From contig DASXUN010000028.1 of NCBI GenBank assembly GCA_036504815.1, positions 1-64,000 of the forward strand: a stretch of 64,000 nucleotides of DNA. Direction: 5' to 3'. The position numbers were made by a program, and so were the translations under genes. This DNA is from Gemmatimonadaceae bacterium (GTDB lineage Bacteria; Gemmatimonadota; Gemmatimonadetes; Gemmatimonadales; Gemmatimonadaceae). The notes under the pieces were generated by a model. It saw only the letters and a program-made list of their open reading frames with translations, did not search any database and was not told where the DNA came from. Shown piece by piece: positions 18,443 through 29,400 of the stretch (the stretch's first letter is position 1; every line of letters begins with the position of its first letter).

Positions 18443-19116
18443 TATCCGGTGGCGAGCGGCCGCCCGTGCGCCGCCTCCCATCGGACCTGCGCCTCGGCGA
18501 GGCGGCCGTACGATGGCTCCCAGCCCTCAAGGTCGACGGGCCCATCGGTGAGGCAGGCGGCGAGCAGGCGCGCGACGCCGCGCGCGTGCGGCGGACGTGG
18601 CTCGCGTTCGAGCGGACCGACGACGGTAAGTCCGAACTCGGCCAACTGTTCGAGAGTCGCAAGCGCAGGGGCACGCTCCACCGTCACCTGTCCGTCCTCC
18701 CGCATCGTGACCGGCTGGACATAGCGCTCGCCCCGCATCGCATCGAGCGCCACGACGTACCGGCCCGTCGGCAGGACCGGTTCCGCGCCCGCCACGACGA
18801 GCGCCAGCGACGACACCGCGTAGAGCGGCACGTTCGCCCCGTGCGCGATCCCCTTGGCGATTCCCGCGGCGATGCGCAGCGACGTGAAGCTGCCGGGCCC
18901 CGCCCCGCAGACCACCCGCGCCAGATCGCGCGGCGACGCGCCGGCATCACCGAGGACGGCCAGGACGGCGGGCATCAACCGTTCCTCGCGCTCGCCGCGC
19001 ATCATCGCCTCGCGCGACGCGATGACGACCCCGTCGCGCAGCACGGCGACCGTCCCCACGTAAGTGGAGGCGTCGATCGCGAGCGTCAGTCCGGGCGCGC
19101 GCGCATCGCCGGTCAC
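18442..19116 (-). CDS. tsaB: tRNA t6A biosynthesis protein TsaB
   Basis: TsaB scaffolds the TsaD-TsaE complex that makes N6-threonylcarbamoyladenosine at tRNA position 37. The 224-residue product has an ASKHA-type N-terminus (LTLAIDAST) and GAGPGSFTSLRIAAGIAKG, the hallmark of TsaB. The GTG start overlaps the tsaE TGA (GTGA). TsaD is not in the window. Confidence 0.95.
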   Translation of the reverse strand: MTGDARAPGLTLAIDASTYVGTVAVLRDGVVIASREAMMRGEREERLMPAVLAVLGDAGASPRDLARVVCGAGPGSFTSLRIAAGIAKGIAHGANVPLYAVSSLALVVAGAEPVLPTGRYVVALDAMRGERYVQPVTMREDGQVTVERAPALATLEQLAEFGLTVVGPLEREPRPPHARGVARLLAACLTDGPVDLEGWEPSYGRLAEAQVRWEAAHGRPLATG

Positions 19117-19565
19117 CAGCTGACCCTCCGCGTTGCGTCATCGCCCGCGACGTGCGCCAAGTTGATGGCCAGCGCGTCCGGCGGAATCAGCGCCCCGGCG
19201 CGATCCGGCCATTCGATGATGACGAGGGCGGGCTCATCGAAGAGGGCCTCCCAGCCGACGTTCGCCAACTCGGCGGGATCCTTGATGCGATAGAGATCGA
19301 GGTGGAAGAGCCGCGCCGACTCGCGCGCCCGGTACTCGTGCACCAGGGCAAAGGTGGGGCTCGTCACCGGTTCGAGGACCCCGAAGCCGCGGCCGATGGC
19401 GCGCGTGAGCGTGGTCTTGCCGGTGCCGAGGTCGCCGGCGAGCGCGATGGCACAGGGGAGCGACTTCGCGGCGAAGCGGCCGAGCATGACCCCGAACGTC
19501 TCGAGTTCGGCCAGCGTCATGGTGTAGGCGCCGTGCGGCGGGAGCGGCGGGATGAGCGACGTCAC
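19113..19565 (-). CDS. tsaE: tRNA t6A ATPase TsaE
   Basis: TsaE is the P-loop ATPase partner of TsaB/TsaD. It has Walker A GDLGTGKTT, the segment SPTFALVHEYR and FHLDLYRI, all family hallmarks. Start is uncertain: the GTG at 19565 lies one base after the uvrB TAG and gives 150 residues; an internal ATG at 19520 (MTLAELETFG) gives 135 residues and also fits the family. I chose the GTG because tightly spaced or overlapping GTG starts are the rule in this cluster. Confidence 0.92.
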   Translation of the reverse strand: MTSLIPPLPPHGAYTMTLAELETFGVMLGRFAAKSLPCAIALAGDLGTGKTTLTRAIGRGFGVLEPVTSPTFALVHEYRARESARLFHLDLYRIKDPAELANVGWEALFDEPALVIIEWPDRAGALIPPDALAINLAHVAGDDATRRVSW

Positions 19566-19566
19566 G

Positions 19567-21642
19567 CTACCGTCCCGCCCGCCACGACGCGCCACGGCGG
19601 GCGCCGTGACTGCGCCCGCCCATCGCCGCCTTGATCTCGAAGAGCTCGTCCCGCAACCGGGCCGCCGTCTCGAAGTCGAGCGCCTTCGCCGCTTCCTTCA
19701 TTTCCTCCTCGAGCTGGACCACGAGCGCGGGAAGATCCTCCACGCCGTAGTGCGCGGCGGCCTCCGCCACCTTCCGCTGCTGCTTCTCGCCCGCCCGCGC
19801 CTTTTCCCGTCCTTCGCGCTCCTCGCGCGCGTCGGCCACGCGCGTCAGGACGCGGATCTGCTCCGTGCTCTTGGTCACGCCGCGCGGCACGATGCCGTGC
19901 GCCGCGTTGTGCGCCTCCTGCACCGCGCGGCGACGATTCGTCTCGTCGATCGCGCGCTGCATCGAGCCGGTGATGCGATCGGCGTAGAGAATCGCCTTCC
20001 CCTCCATGTGGCGGGCCGCGCGCCCCACCGTCTGGATCAGCGAACGGTCGGAACGCAGGAAGCCTTCCTGATCCGCATCGAGAATCGCGACGAGCGAGAC
20101 CTCCGGCAAGTCGAGCCCCTCGCGCAGCAGGTTGATCCCGACCAGCACGTCGAACTCGCCAAGGCGCAGGCCGCGGACGATCTCCATGCGCTCGATGGCG
20201 TCGATGTCGGCGTGCATGTAGCGCACGCGCACCCCCATCTGCTGGAGGTAGTCGGTCAGGTCCTCGGCCATGCGCTTGGTCAGCGTCGTGACAAGGACGC
20301 GCTCGCCCTTGCGCTCGCGAATGCGGATCTCCCCGAGCAGGTCGTCCACCTGCCCGCGCACGGGGCGGATCTCGAGCACCGGGTCCACCAGCCCCGTCGG
20401 CCGGATGATCTGCTCCACGACGACGCCCTGCGACAGCTGCAGCTCGAGATCGGCCGGCGTCGCGGAGACGAAGATCGCGCGCGGGGTCAGCGTGAGGAAC
20501 TCGTCGAACATCAGCGGCCGGTTGTCGAGCGCGCTCGGCAGGCGGAAGCCGTACTCCACCAGCGTCGTCTTGCGCGACCGGTCGCCGTTGAACATCCCGC
20601 CGATCTGCGGAAGCGTGACGTGCGACTCGTCCACGACGACGAGAAAGTCCTCGGGGAAGTAATCGAGGAGCACGGCCGGACGCTCGCCCGACGCGCGTCC
20701 CGAGAGGTGCCGCGAGTAGTTCTCGATGCCGGCGCAGGTGCCGACCTCGAGCATCATCTCAATGTCGAAGTTGGTGCGCGACTCGAGGCGCTGGGCCTCG
20801 AGCAGCTTCCCCGCCGCCTTCAGCGCGGCGAGGCGCTCCCGCAGTTCGTCCTGGATGAGGCGCACGGCGCGCTCGAGCGTCGGCCGCGAGGTGACGAAGT
20901 GCTTCGCCGGATAGACCGCCGTGCGGGTGAGCGGCGTGATCGTCTCGCCGGTCAGCGGGTTGATCTTCGAGATCCGTTCGACGACGTCGCCCCACAGCTC
21001 GACGCGCACCGCCTGCTCCTCGTAGGCCGGGAAGATCTCCACCGTGTCGCCGCGCACGCGGAAGGTGCCGCGCTCGAAGGCGACGTCGTTGCGGCCGTAC
21101 TGGATCTTCACGAGGCCGCGCAGGATCTCGTCGCGCGCGATCGTCTGGCCGGTCTTGAGGTGCACCATCTGCTCGCGGTACTGCACCGGGTCGCCGAGGC
21201 CGTAGATCGCCGAGACGGTGGCGACGATGATCACGTCCTCGCGCTCCATCAGCGAGGAGGTGGCGCGCAGCCGGAGCCGGTCGATGTCCTCGTTGATCGA
21301 CGCGTCCTTCTCGATGTAGGTGTCGCTCGTCGGGACGTACGCTTCCGGCTGGTAGTAGTCGTAGTACGAGATGAAGTACTCGACGGCGTTGTTCGGGAAG
21401 AACGACTTGAGCTCGCCGTAGAGCTGGGCGGCGAGCGTCTTGTTGTGCGAGAGGACGAGGGTCGGCCGCCCCGCGTTCCGGATGACGTTCGCGATCGTCA
21501 TCGTCTTCCCCGACCCGGTGACGCCGAGCAGCGTCTGGAACCGGTCGCCGCGTGCGAGCCCCGCCGTCAGCTCGGCGATCGCCTTGGGCTGATCGCCGGC
21601 CGGCTCGAACGGCGCCTGCAGGTCGAAGGGGACGGAAGACAT
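19567..21642 (-). CDS. uvrB: Excinuclease ABC subunit B
   Basis: UvrB is the damage-verifying helicase-like subunit of nucleotide excision repair. The 691-residue product has Walker A GVTGSGKT (about residues 40-47), the beta-hairpin [12 protein letters not shown] that probes DNA damage, DESH in the DEAD-box position, the helicase motif QTVGRAARH, and a C-terminal UVR coiled coil ([20 protein letters not shown]) that binds UvrC. Length and start are typical. uvrB leads the tsaE-tsaB-rimI run. Confidence 0.97.
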   Translation of the reverse strand: MSSVPFDLQAPFEPAGDQPKAIAELTAGLARGDRFQTLLGVTGSGKTMTIANVIRNAGRPTLVLSHNKTLAAQLYGELKSFFPNNAVEYFISYYDYYQPEAYVPTSDTYIEKDASINEDIDRLRLRATSSLMEREDVIIVATVSAIYGLGDPVQYREQMVHLKTGQTIARDEILRGLVKIQYGRNDVAFERGTFRVRGDTVEIFPAYEEQAVRVELWGDVVERISKINPLTGETITPLTRTAVYPAKHFVTSRPTLERAVRLIQDELRERLAALKAAGKLLEAQRLESRTNFDIEMMLEVGTCAGIENYSRHLSGRASGERPAVLLDYFPEDFLVVVDESHVTLPQIGGMFNGDRSRKTTLVEYGFRLPSALDNRPLMFDEFLTLTPRAIFVSATPADLELQLSQGVVVEQIIRPTGLVDPVLEIRPVRGQVDDLLGEIRIRERKGERVLVTTLTKRMAEDLTDYLQQMGVRVRYMHADIDAIERMEIVRGLRLGEFDVLVGINLLREGLDLPEVSLVAILDADQEGFLRSDRSLIQTVGRAARHMEGKAILYADRITGSMQRAIDETNRRRAVQEAHNAAHGIVPRGVTKSTEQIRVLTRVADAREEREGREKARAGEKQQRKVAEAAAHYGVEDLPALVVQLEEEMKEAAKALDFETAARLRDELFEIKAAMGGRSHGARRGASWRAGR

Positions 21643-21764
21643 CCGTGGAATATATCGCTTCGGGCTTTGTTCGGCAGGCGTCGCCGGACGCCCGGCAGTT
21701 GCCTGGGCACCATCGGCGCCGCGGGGCGTCGAGGGTAACTCCCGCCGACGCCCCTCCCCCTCCC

Positions 21765-22211
21765 CTAGAAGTGAGGCAGGAGCGGGCGCTGCCAGGGGAT
21801 GCCGGCGAGGAGCAGCCCCAGCGAGAGCGCGATACCGATGGCCGCGCGGCGGTGCCGCACGGTGTCATCCGGGCCGCGCCGCGCGATGATCCCCGTGACT
21901 GTCGCCACCACGACCGCGAGCAGCATCAGCGACGGGTGCTCGACGATGAAGTAGCGGATGCCCGGGTCCTTCATTGCCGCCGCCATGTCGGACATCCCGT
22001 GCCGCGTCAGCGGACTGACGCCGTAGAGCACGAGGCCGAGCAGAAACTGAAGGTGCACGGACATCGTGAAGAGCGAGAGCGCGCGCTTGGCGCCCGTCGC
22101 GTAGTCCACCCCGCCGTTGATCCCCTTGAGGGCGCGCAGGAGCGCGACGACGGCAAGGAGGAAGACCAACCAGCGGAGGAGGTTATGAAGGCCAAGGACG
22201 ATTGAGGGCAT
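21765..22211 (-). CDS. Small four-helix membrane protein, function unknown
   Basis: The 148-residue product has four hydrophobic segments: [52 protein letters not shown] and [16 protein letters not shown]. Histidines in or near helices (LHNLLRW, SVHLQF, VEHPS, VRHRR) recall small proteins often annotated cytochrome-b-like, but no haem site can be confirmed. The ATG is preceded directly by the GATT-word repeat. Confidence 0.75.
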   Translation of the reverse strand: MPSIVLGLHNLLRWLVFLLAVVALLRALKGINGGVDYATGAKRALSLFTMSVHLQFLLGLVLYGVSPLTRHGMSDMAAAMKDPGIRYFIVEHPSLMLLAVVVATVTGIIARRGPDDTVRHRRAAIGIALSLGLLLAGIPWQRPLLPHF

Positions 22212-22356
22212 GGATTCCGGATTCCGATTGAGGATCGCGACTGAGGATCGCGATTCCGATGGGGGACGGGGGAGCGGAGCGAGGGGGGGCGGTGCGAGAC
22301 GAGGGTCCAGATCGTGATCCTGAATCGTAATCAGCGATCGCGATCCTCGGTCCTGA
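22212..22356. repeat. GATT/GATC-word repeat between rel and the small membrane-protein gene
   Basis: The gap holds degenerate 6-8 base words at both ends: GGATTCCGGATTCCGATTGAGG just before the membrane-protein ATG, here counted from its start codon outward in pieces of under 20 bases, and GATCGTGATCCTGAATCG near the rel 3' end (22309-22356). Between them is a G-rich stretch with runs of 5, 5 and 7 G (about 22261-22292). The start-proximal part corresponds to the leader repeats of hutI, tolQ and rel. Confidence 0.6.
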
Positions 22357-24546
22357 TCATCCGTCCGCGGTCAGTCTTTCACGCCGGGACACTTCCGTGA
22401 CGCCTTTCACCCGCCGAGCGGCGCGAATGATCTTGTCGAGGTGGACGAGGTTCTCGACCTCGACGAGGGCGGCGCCGGTCACGCGGCCGTCGGTGGACTT
22501 GAGCTCGAGCGTCTTGATGTCGGTGCCGGTGCCGCTGACGGCGGCCGCGAGGTCGGCATAGAGGCCGCGGCGGTCATTCCCCTCGATGTGCAGGCGGATG
22601 ACGAAGCGTTCGCCTTCGCTCTCCTTCCAGTCGATCTCGAGCCGGCGCTCCGGTTCGTGCACGAGGAAGAGGAGGTTCGGGCAGTCGGCGCGGTGAATGC
22701 TGACGCCGCGCCCGCGCGTGACGTAGCCCACCACCTTGTCGCCCGGCACGGGCTGGCAGCACTGCGCATAGCGGACCATCAGGCCGTCGGCGCCCTGCAC
22801 GCGGATGCCGCGCGAGGTGTCCGAGCGCTTCATCCGGTCGAGGAGGCGCTCGAGCGGGCTCGCCTTCACCTGGTGCTGGTCCGGGTGCTCCTCGACGTCG
22901 GGGAAGACGGCCTTCAGGATGTGCGTGATGGTGACGTCGCCCTGCGCGATGGACGCCAGCACGTGGTCGGCATCGCCGAGCTTGAGCACGTCGGCGGCCA
23001 CGGCCAGCTCGTCGTCGGTGAGCTTCGCCATCTTGCGGCGGCGCAGTTCGCGGTCGAGGATCTCGCGCCCGATCTGGCGCGACGCCTTGTGCTCCTCGAC
23101 GCGCAGCCACTGCCGGATGCGATGCCGCGCGCGCCCGGTGCGCACGTGCGCCAGCCAGTCGCGGCTGGGGCGCGCCGTGGGAGAGCGCGAGATCTCCACC
23201 GTCTCGGAATTGCGCAGCTCGCGCGAGAGCGGCACGATGCGCCCGTTGACCTTCGCCCCCTGCACGTGGAGGCCAAGCTCCGAGTGCACGGCAAAGGCGA
23301 AATCGATGGGCGTCGCGCCCTTGGGGAGCTGGATCACGTCCCCCTTCGGCGTGAAGACGAAGATCTCGTCCTGGTACAGGTCGAGCTTGAGGAACTCGAG
23401 GAACTGGTCGGGGGTCTCGGCGTCCAGCTGCAACTCGAGCACCTGGCGGAACCAGTGCAGCGCGCGGTCGAGGTCGTCGCCGTGCCCCTTCTCGCCCTCC
23501 TTGTATCGCCAGTGCGCGGCGATGCCATAGTCCGCCGTGCGATGCATCTCGAGGGTGCGGATCTGGATCTCGAACAGCGTGCCCCGCGGGCCGAAGACCG
23601 TCGTGTGCAGCGACTGGTAGCCGTTGGACTTGGGCTGCGCGATGTAATCCTTGATGCGCTCCTGCAGCGGTGACCAGGCGCCGTGGATGACCCCGAGGGC
23701 GTGGTAGCATTCCGGGACGCTGTCCACGAGCACGCGAATGGCGTAGAGGTCGTAGACGTCGTCGTACGACTTGTCGCCCTTCACCATCTTCTTGTGGATG
23801 GACCAGAGGTGCTTTGGGCGCCCGCTCACTTCGTGGACCACGACGCCGCTGTCCTTGAGGCGCTGCGAGAGCGGGCCGACCATCTCCTGGATGAGCGCCT
23901 CGCGATCGGCGCGCTTCTGCTGGACGAGGCGCGCCAGCGCGCGGTACTCCTCCGGCTCCAGATAGCGGAAGGCCAGGTCCTCGAGTTCGGCCTTCATCGC
24001 GGCCAGGCCGAAGCGGTGCGCGAGCGGCGCATACAGGTCGCGCGTCTCGAGGGCGATGCGGCGGCGCTTCTCCTCGGGGAGATGTTCGAGCGTCCGCATG
24101 TTGTGCAGGCGGTCGGCGAGCTTGATGAGGATGACGCGCGCGTCCTTGGCGATCGAGAGGAGGAGCTTGCGGTAGTTCTCGACCTGCCGCTCCTCGCGCG
24201 ACCCCGTGGGGAGGTGGCCGATCTTCGTGACGCCGTCGACGATCTGGGCGACCTCGCGGCCGAACTCGCGCTCTACGTCCTCGCGCGTCGCGTCGGTGTC
24301 CTCGATGACGTCGTGCACGAGCGCGCTGGCGACGGTCACGGTGTCGAGCTGCAGCTCGGCGAGGATCTTGGCGACCTCGACGCAGTGCGTGACGTAGGGA
24401 TCCCCGTTCCGACGGGTCTGTCCCGCGTGCGCCTTCTCGCTGAAGCGATAGGCGCGCGACAACAGGGCCGCGTCGAGCCGCTCCGGATGGGCGTCGGCGC
24501 TGAGCTCCCACTTGGGGATGATGTCGGTGAGGACGGGAGTGATCAC
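22357..24546 (-). CDS. rel: Bifunctional (p)ppGpp synthetase/hydrolase (RelA/SpoT homologue)
   Basis: Rel makes and degrades the stringent-response alarmone. The 729-residue product has an N-terminal HD hydrolase domain (YVTHCVEVAKILAEL, SALVHDVIEDT), the synthetase domain (SGRPKHLWSIHKKM, NGYQSLHTTVFGP), a TGS domain (DEIFVFTPKGDVIQLPKG), a conserved-cysteine region (RYAQCCQPVPGDKVVGY) and a C-terminal ACT domain. Hydrolase and synthetase motifs both appear intact, so it is probably bifunctional. The start is GTG with no obvious Shine-Dalgarno; no other start precedes the HD domain. It is flanked upstream by a GATT-word leader repeat. Confidence 0.96.
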   Translation of the reverse strand: MITPVLTDIIPKWELSADAHPERLDAALLSRAYRFSEKAHAGQTRRNGDPYVTHCVEVAKILAELQLDTVTVASALVHDVIEDTDATREDVEREFGREVAQIVDGVTKIGHLPTGSREERQVENYRKLLLSIAKDARVILIKLADRLHNMRTLEHLPEEKRRRIALETRDLYAPLAHRFGLAAMKAELEDLAFRYLEPEEYRALARLVQQKRADREALIQEMVGPLSQRLKDSGVVVHEVSGRPKHLWSIHKKMVKGDKSYDDVYDLYAIRVLVDSVPECYHALGVIHGAWSPLQERIKDYIAQPKSNGYQSLHTTVFGPRGTLFEIQIRTLEMHRTADYGIAAHWRYKEGEKGHGDDLDRALHWFRQVLELQLDAETPDQFLEFLKLDLYQDEIFVFTPKGDVIQLPKGATPIDFAFAVHSELGLHVQGAKVNGRIVPLSRELRNSETVEISRSPTARPSRDWLAHVRTGRARHRIRQWLRVEEHKASRQIGREILDRELRRRKMAKLTDDELAVAADVLKLGDADHVLASIAQGDVTITHILKAVFPDVEEHPDQHQVKASPLERLLDRMKRSDTSRGIRVQGADGLMVRYAQCCQPVPGDKVVGYVTRGRGVSIHRADCPNLLFLVHEPERRLEIDWKESEGERFVIRLHIEGNDRRGLYADLAAAVSGTGTDIKTLELKSTDGRVTGAALVEVENLVHLDKIIRAARRVKGVTEVSRRERLTADG

Positions 24547-24620
24547 ACTACGACTGAGGATATGGAATCCGGATTACGATTGAGGATTGCGAATTCGGAT
24601 TACGATTGGCGATTGCGATG
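24547..24620. repeat. GATT-word leader repeat upstream of rel
   Basis: An array of words such as GATTACGATTGAGGATTGCG beginning directly at the rel start codon. The 19-mer at 24555-24573 is identical to that before tolQ (14247-14265). Confidence 0.75.
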
Positions 24621-24633
24621 GCACGGCGCGAAC

Positions 24634-24668
24634 AACGGGGTCCACCGCAAGCGCGGCGGGACCCCGTT
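24634..24668 (-). terminator. Candidate hairpin terminator after the surface lipoprotein gene
   Basis: AACGGGGTCC (24634-24643) pairs perfectly with GGACCCCGTT (24659-24668) across a 15-base loop. In the minus direction it follows the lipoprotein stop at 24733 by 64 bases and is trailed by TGTTCG, only weakly U-rich. The surrounding gap (24621-24732) holds nothing else recognisable. Confidence 0.4.
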
Positions 24669-24732
24669 GGCTGGCCTCTCCCCTGAAACTGCCCCCCGGT
24701 GGCGGGGAGTCAAGGGGGCGTGGCGGCGCGCA

Positions 24733-26319
24733 TCAAGGTGCCGGGTAGGCCCAGACGTCACTTCCCCAACCCGATCCGGTCAGGCCTGAAACAAGGATCA
24801 ACCGGCGCCGCAGGACATCGTAATGCAGACCCGGAAGATACCGGGGACCCGGCGAGGTCGCGGCGGTCGGCATCGCCTGCCAGCGCACGCTCGCGTCATC
24901 GGGTCGGCTTCGTACGAAGTCCGAGGTCGTGACGAAGCCATGCAGCGTCATCCCTCCGTACCGGTACAGCGTGCCGGAGACTGGATCGTACGCCATGCCG
25001 CTGCCTCCGCGTGCATCGCTCCCGGTGTTCGGCGGAATCAAGTTCCTGAACGCGTAGGTCCGAAGGTTCAGCACCCAGAGGTCGTCATACATGCCTTCTG
25101 TCGCCCCGAGCCAACGCTGGGTGAGGAACGCGCGCGCACCGGCCGCATCGACAACCACGTTCGTCTGCGCACCGAACCGAGGCTCCGGCACCGCGCCGCT
25201 CGTCGTGATAGCCAGCCACGCGTTGGATCCGTTCCACTCCCACAGGGTGTTCCTGAAGCTGCCCCAACCATAGCCGGCGAACAGCGACAGGCGGCCGCTC
25301 ACGGGGTTCATGAACGCATAGCCTTCGTAGTACTGATCCGAGTTGCCGGTCGCGCCCTCGGCGGTCCACGTGCCGCCCGTCTCGGGAATGCTGTACACCT
25401 GGCCAAGTCCGTCCCAGTAGGTGAGCAGCCGATGGCGCGCCGCATCGTAGATCAGCTTGCGATATTTGCCCATCGGCCAGCCGTTCGCGGTCAGGCGCGT
25501 CCATCTCTGGGTTCCGAGGTCGAAACGCCAGAGCGAGCCGACGGCACCGTCGGGCATTTCCGCCGCGAAGATGGCGTCGCTGGCCGCGGAGTAGGCAGAC
25601 GCCGTAATGGCCGCCGGCACGGCGGATCGCGACGCCAGCAGTCGCCAGAGCGCCGGCACCGTGACGGTCGCGGTTGCCGAGACGCCTTCGCTCGTGACCG
25701 TCATGATGGCTTGTCCCGGCCCGACCGCGGTCGCGACACCTGCCGGACTGACGGTGGCGACCGCCGGAGCAGAAGTCGTCCAGATCACGTCGCGGCCATT
25801 CAGCACCGCACCGAAGCGATCGAGCAGCGTGGCCGTGAAAATCACGGTCGCACCGACGTCCAGTACGGACGCTGTCGGTGCGAGCAGAATTGTCGCCACG
25901 GGTTCGGCGCCAATCCAGCGTGTACAGGCGGAGAACTTGCTGTTGTTCGCGTCACCTCCGGGCGCCGACGTCGCCTTGCGCGACCGTATCTTGACGCCAT
26001 AGGCGACCCCCGGCGTGAGTCCCGTGTACTGGTGCACGGTCTCTGTCGCCGTGGCCTTGTCCACCGTCGGCAGCATGCCTGTGTCACAGCTCACCAGCTG
26101 ATAGCCGTTGGCATCGGCCACCGCGGACCAGGCGACGGTGGCGCTCCCCCCGGCAAGTCGCACCGAGAGGACGGACGGCGCGTCAAGCCGTTCATTCGCG
26201 GCCATTCGGGAACGGGCATCAGCGAGCATTGCAGTCGGGACCGCAGTCGTCGCGTCGCCCGCCGTGCAGCCGGCGAGCAGGCTGCTGCAGGCCATCAGGA
26301 ATCGCAGTGAGTTTCGCAC
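24733..26319 (-). CDS. Large surface lipoprotein with Ig-like and Kelch-like regions
   Basis: The 528-residue product has a lipoprotein signal with LLAGC, a fibronectin-like segment (about residues 45-135: VAWSAVADANGYQLVSCDTG), a BIG2-type Ig-like domain (about 140-225: ATVSPAGVATAVGPGQAIMT) and a C-terminal region of propeller-like repeats (LWEWNGSNAWLAI, LWVLNLRTYAFRNL, DVWAYPAP) resembling Kelch blades. It is probably an outer-membrane protein; no enzyme motif is visible. The GTG at 26319 is chosen because AAGGAG lies 8 bases upstream and the signal peptide follows; a longer frame starts at 26352. It is 106 bases downstream of the membrane-anchored regulator, which may control it. Confidence 0.82.
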   Translation of the reverse strand: MRNSLRFLMACSSLLAGCTAGDATTAVPTAMLADARSRMAANERLDAPSVLSVRLAGGSATVAWSAVADANGYQLVSCDTGMLPTVDKATATETVHQYTGLTPGVAYGVKIRSRKATSAPGGDANNSKFSACTRWIGAEPVATILLAPTASVLDVGATVIFTATLLDRFGAVLNGRDVIWTTSAPAVATVSPAGVATAVGPGQAIMTVTSEGVSATATVTVPALWRLLASRSAVPAAITASAYSAASDAIFAAEMPDGAVGSLWRFDLGTQRWTRLTANGWPMGKYRKLIYDAARHRLLTYWDGLGQVYSIPETGGTWTAEGATGNSDQYYEGYAFMNPVSGRLSLFAGYGWGSFRNTLWEWNGSNAWLAITTSGAVPEPRFGAQTNVVVDAAGARAFLTQRWLGATEGMYDDLWVLNLRTYAFRNLIPPNTGSDARGGSGMAYDPVSGTLYRYGGMTLHGFVTTSDFVRSRPDDASVRWQAMPTAATSPGPRYLPGLHYDVLRRRLILVSGLTGSGWGSDVWAYPAP

Positions 26320-26425
26320 GGACCGTCTCCTTGGAGGCGTGCCAGGCGGCACAGGTGGCCGGACACGGTCCCAAGGTCGTCGGAGGAGTCAGTCCGCCGT
26401 CAACGGGCGTGAACTGACGTCGTTT

Positions 26426-29400
26426 TCACGGCTCGCGCGACACGTGCACCTCGACGGCGGCGATGCCGATGGGGGACTCGACGCGATATGGCGGCACGGG
26501 GCCTCGGTCCTTCCAGCAGCGCACGATCTTCCAATACGCTGCTCCCTCGAGGGCGGCCGCGCGCAGGGTATCGAGCGGCAGGTCGAGCAGGTCGTCGCCA
26601 TTGCGCCACCGGGGCTCGCCGCACGTCCAGTTGGTGCTGGAGAAGATGAAGGCCGCGCGCGGCTCGGCGCCGAATGCCCAGAGCAGGAGGTAGCGCCCCG
26701 GCAGCAAGGGCGCCACTCGGCGCACCGGCACCTCGATGCGCCCCGAATCGAGCGGTGTCACGAGCGAGCGCACGGACGCGGTGTCGGTCTCCCGACGCTC
26801 CCACGTGGCGGTCGCGCCAAGGAAGACCGTCGCCGTTGTCCAGAGACTGGAATAGAGCAGGCTCACGCGCCCGACCAGCGGTTCGCCGGGGCGGACGCGC
26901 ACGACCGGAACTGGACCGGAAAGCAGTTGACCGTTGATGACGCCGGAGCGCAGCCTCAGCTTCGAACCGCCGATCCACTCGTGTATCCATCGCACGCTCG
27001 TCAGGCCCTTTGCCTCGAAGTTCAGTTCCGAGGACTGGCCTTCCTTGCGACCCATACTCAATGAGTCGAAGGTCGCTTCGCCATCCACCGTCTCGGCGGT
27101 CAGCCGGCCACCGGGATTTTGCCCCGGCGCGCCACGCACGGATACTCGAAGCCCGGTGACGCGGAGTCGGCGACCGAGCCGATCGTGCACGCCGATCACC
27201 GGCGCGCGATCCATCACCTCTTCGCCGTTACTCGGGATCGGCGCCTGCACCATCACCAGCTTGGCCGGCCGGGTCAGGTACCATGCGCCGATGACGAGGA
27301 GGGCGAGGACGGCGGCGAAGGCCCAGTGGGTCCGATGGTCGCGCCCGCGGCGCGGAAGCGTGCGCCGCACCGCCGTGCGGAGGGCCAGCGTCCGCTCATC
27401 GGACAGCCCGGGCGGGAGCAGATCCACGGTGGGCACGCCCACCGCCGGCACCTCGCCGCGGCGCACCCACGCCCGCAGCACGCCGGCCACCTCGTCGTCC
27501 GACCCGGCCTGCACCAGCAACGCGATGATACGACGCATCTCGACGACGCCCACGCCCTGCTCCGCGGCGAGCGCGAGGGCCAGTCCAAGCCGCGCCGAGG
27601 CCAGCGAGGGCGCGTCGCTCTGCGCCACGATGAGGTCGGTGATCTCATCGTGCGCCGTCGCCCACCCTCCATCGGGCATGCGGCGCGCGTATCCGCGCAC
27701 CTCGAGCGCCAGCAGCACCGACTCCACATTCGTCCGCTCCGCCGATACGGCTGCAGCCACAACCTCAGTCGACGGTGCGGCGCCAACGCAGAGGACCCGC
27801 AGCACCGCACGTGCCTCCACCGAGAGCTGGGCGACGCGCATGCGCGCCGCCTCGCTTGCGTCGAGCGCGGCCAGCAGCGCCGGAACGTTCGGCGCCGCCC
27901 AGTGCTCGGCGTCGATCATCAACAACTGTTTCTCCACCACGGCGTGCAGCAACTGCAGCACATGGAAGGGCACACCGCCTGCCGCGTCACGCAGCGCCGC
28001 CGCGAACGCGTCCCACCAGGCGGCATCGCCAGCACCGCCGAGCGACTGCAGCATCGCGTCCACCTGCGCCGTCGTCAGCGGCGGCAGCGACACGCGCTCC
28101 ACGCCCGTTTCGCCCGCCCAGGGTTCACGCCCCGCGGTGAGCAGCAGCACCCGCGCGTCGGCCGCCAGCCGCCCCATCGCGACCAGCAGCAGGTTCAGCG
28201 ATGCGCGATCCGCCCAGTGCGCGTCGTCGATCGCCAGCACCACGGACGCCTCGTGCGTGACCGCACCGAGGAGGTCCGCGAGCGCGACGGTGCGGCGACG
28301 CATCGCCTCGTCGCCCGTGGCGGTGTCGGCGTGCGCGGCGAAGACCGTCGAGGCGTCGGGTGCCATCGCCACCAGCGCCGCCATGGAACCGGGCGCCACC
28401 GCGATGCTCCCCGGCAGGCGGGCGAGTGCCGTGACGACGCTGGCGCCGAGCGCGAATGGCACGTCGCGCTCGTCACGGCGCGCACCGCACCGCACGACGC
28501 GCGCCCCGGCCGCCTGCAGGCGCGCGCACGATTCCTCGAGCAGCCGGGTCTTCCCCGTTCCCGCCAGCGCCTCCACGTGCAGATGCTGCCGCCGGCCGCG
28601 CTTCACGATCCCCCAAGCCGCCAGCACGCGCGCCAGTTGCGTCTCGCGCCCCACGAACTCGGGGGCCGACAGGGCCCCGCCGCGCTCCGGCGACGGACGG
28701 GCGACGTCGCGAACCCGCTGGAAGAGCTGCGCGGTGGCGGGTTCAGGCGGCCGGCCCTCGTTGCGCAACAGCTCCGCGAGGCGCTCGGCCTCGAGGCGCG
28801 CCGACGCGACCCCCTCGGCGGCGATCTCCGCCTCGATCAGCAGGCGCCACGACCGCTCGCGCGACGCGTCCATGTCACGCAGGCGACGCGCGTGGGGAAG
28901 CGCCGCCGCGGCGCGACCGGCCGCGAGGTCAGCGCGCGCGACGGTCTCGAGCAAGCGCGCGAAGAGCGCCGCCAGGTGCCGACGCTCGATATCGCACCAC
29001 ATCTCGAACTCGGCGCCGCCCGGCACCGCGAGATCGGGGATGAAGTCGCCGCGATACAACGCAATAGCCGCCGCGAAATCACCGCGATCCGCCGCCGCGA
29101 CGAACTCATCGCGGTCGAAGGTCAGCGCCGCCCGCAAGATGACGAGGTCGCCATCCGAGACCAGCGCATCGTCCGGAAGGAGCCGCCGCAGCACCAGCAG
29201 GGCCTGCCGCAGGTTGGCGCGTGCCCGCTCCGGTTCGAGGTCGGACCAGAGCAGGTCGATCAAGTGCGGCCGGGTGGCCGAGTGCACGGACTGTGAACGA
29301 AGGTAGGCCAGCAGGGCGAGCGGCTTGCCCGGCCCCAGCCGGAGCACGCCCTCGGCGGAGACCAGTTCGAGGCGTCCCAGCACATGCAGCGACAGTCGCT

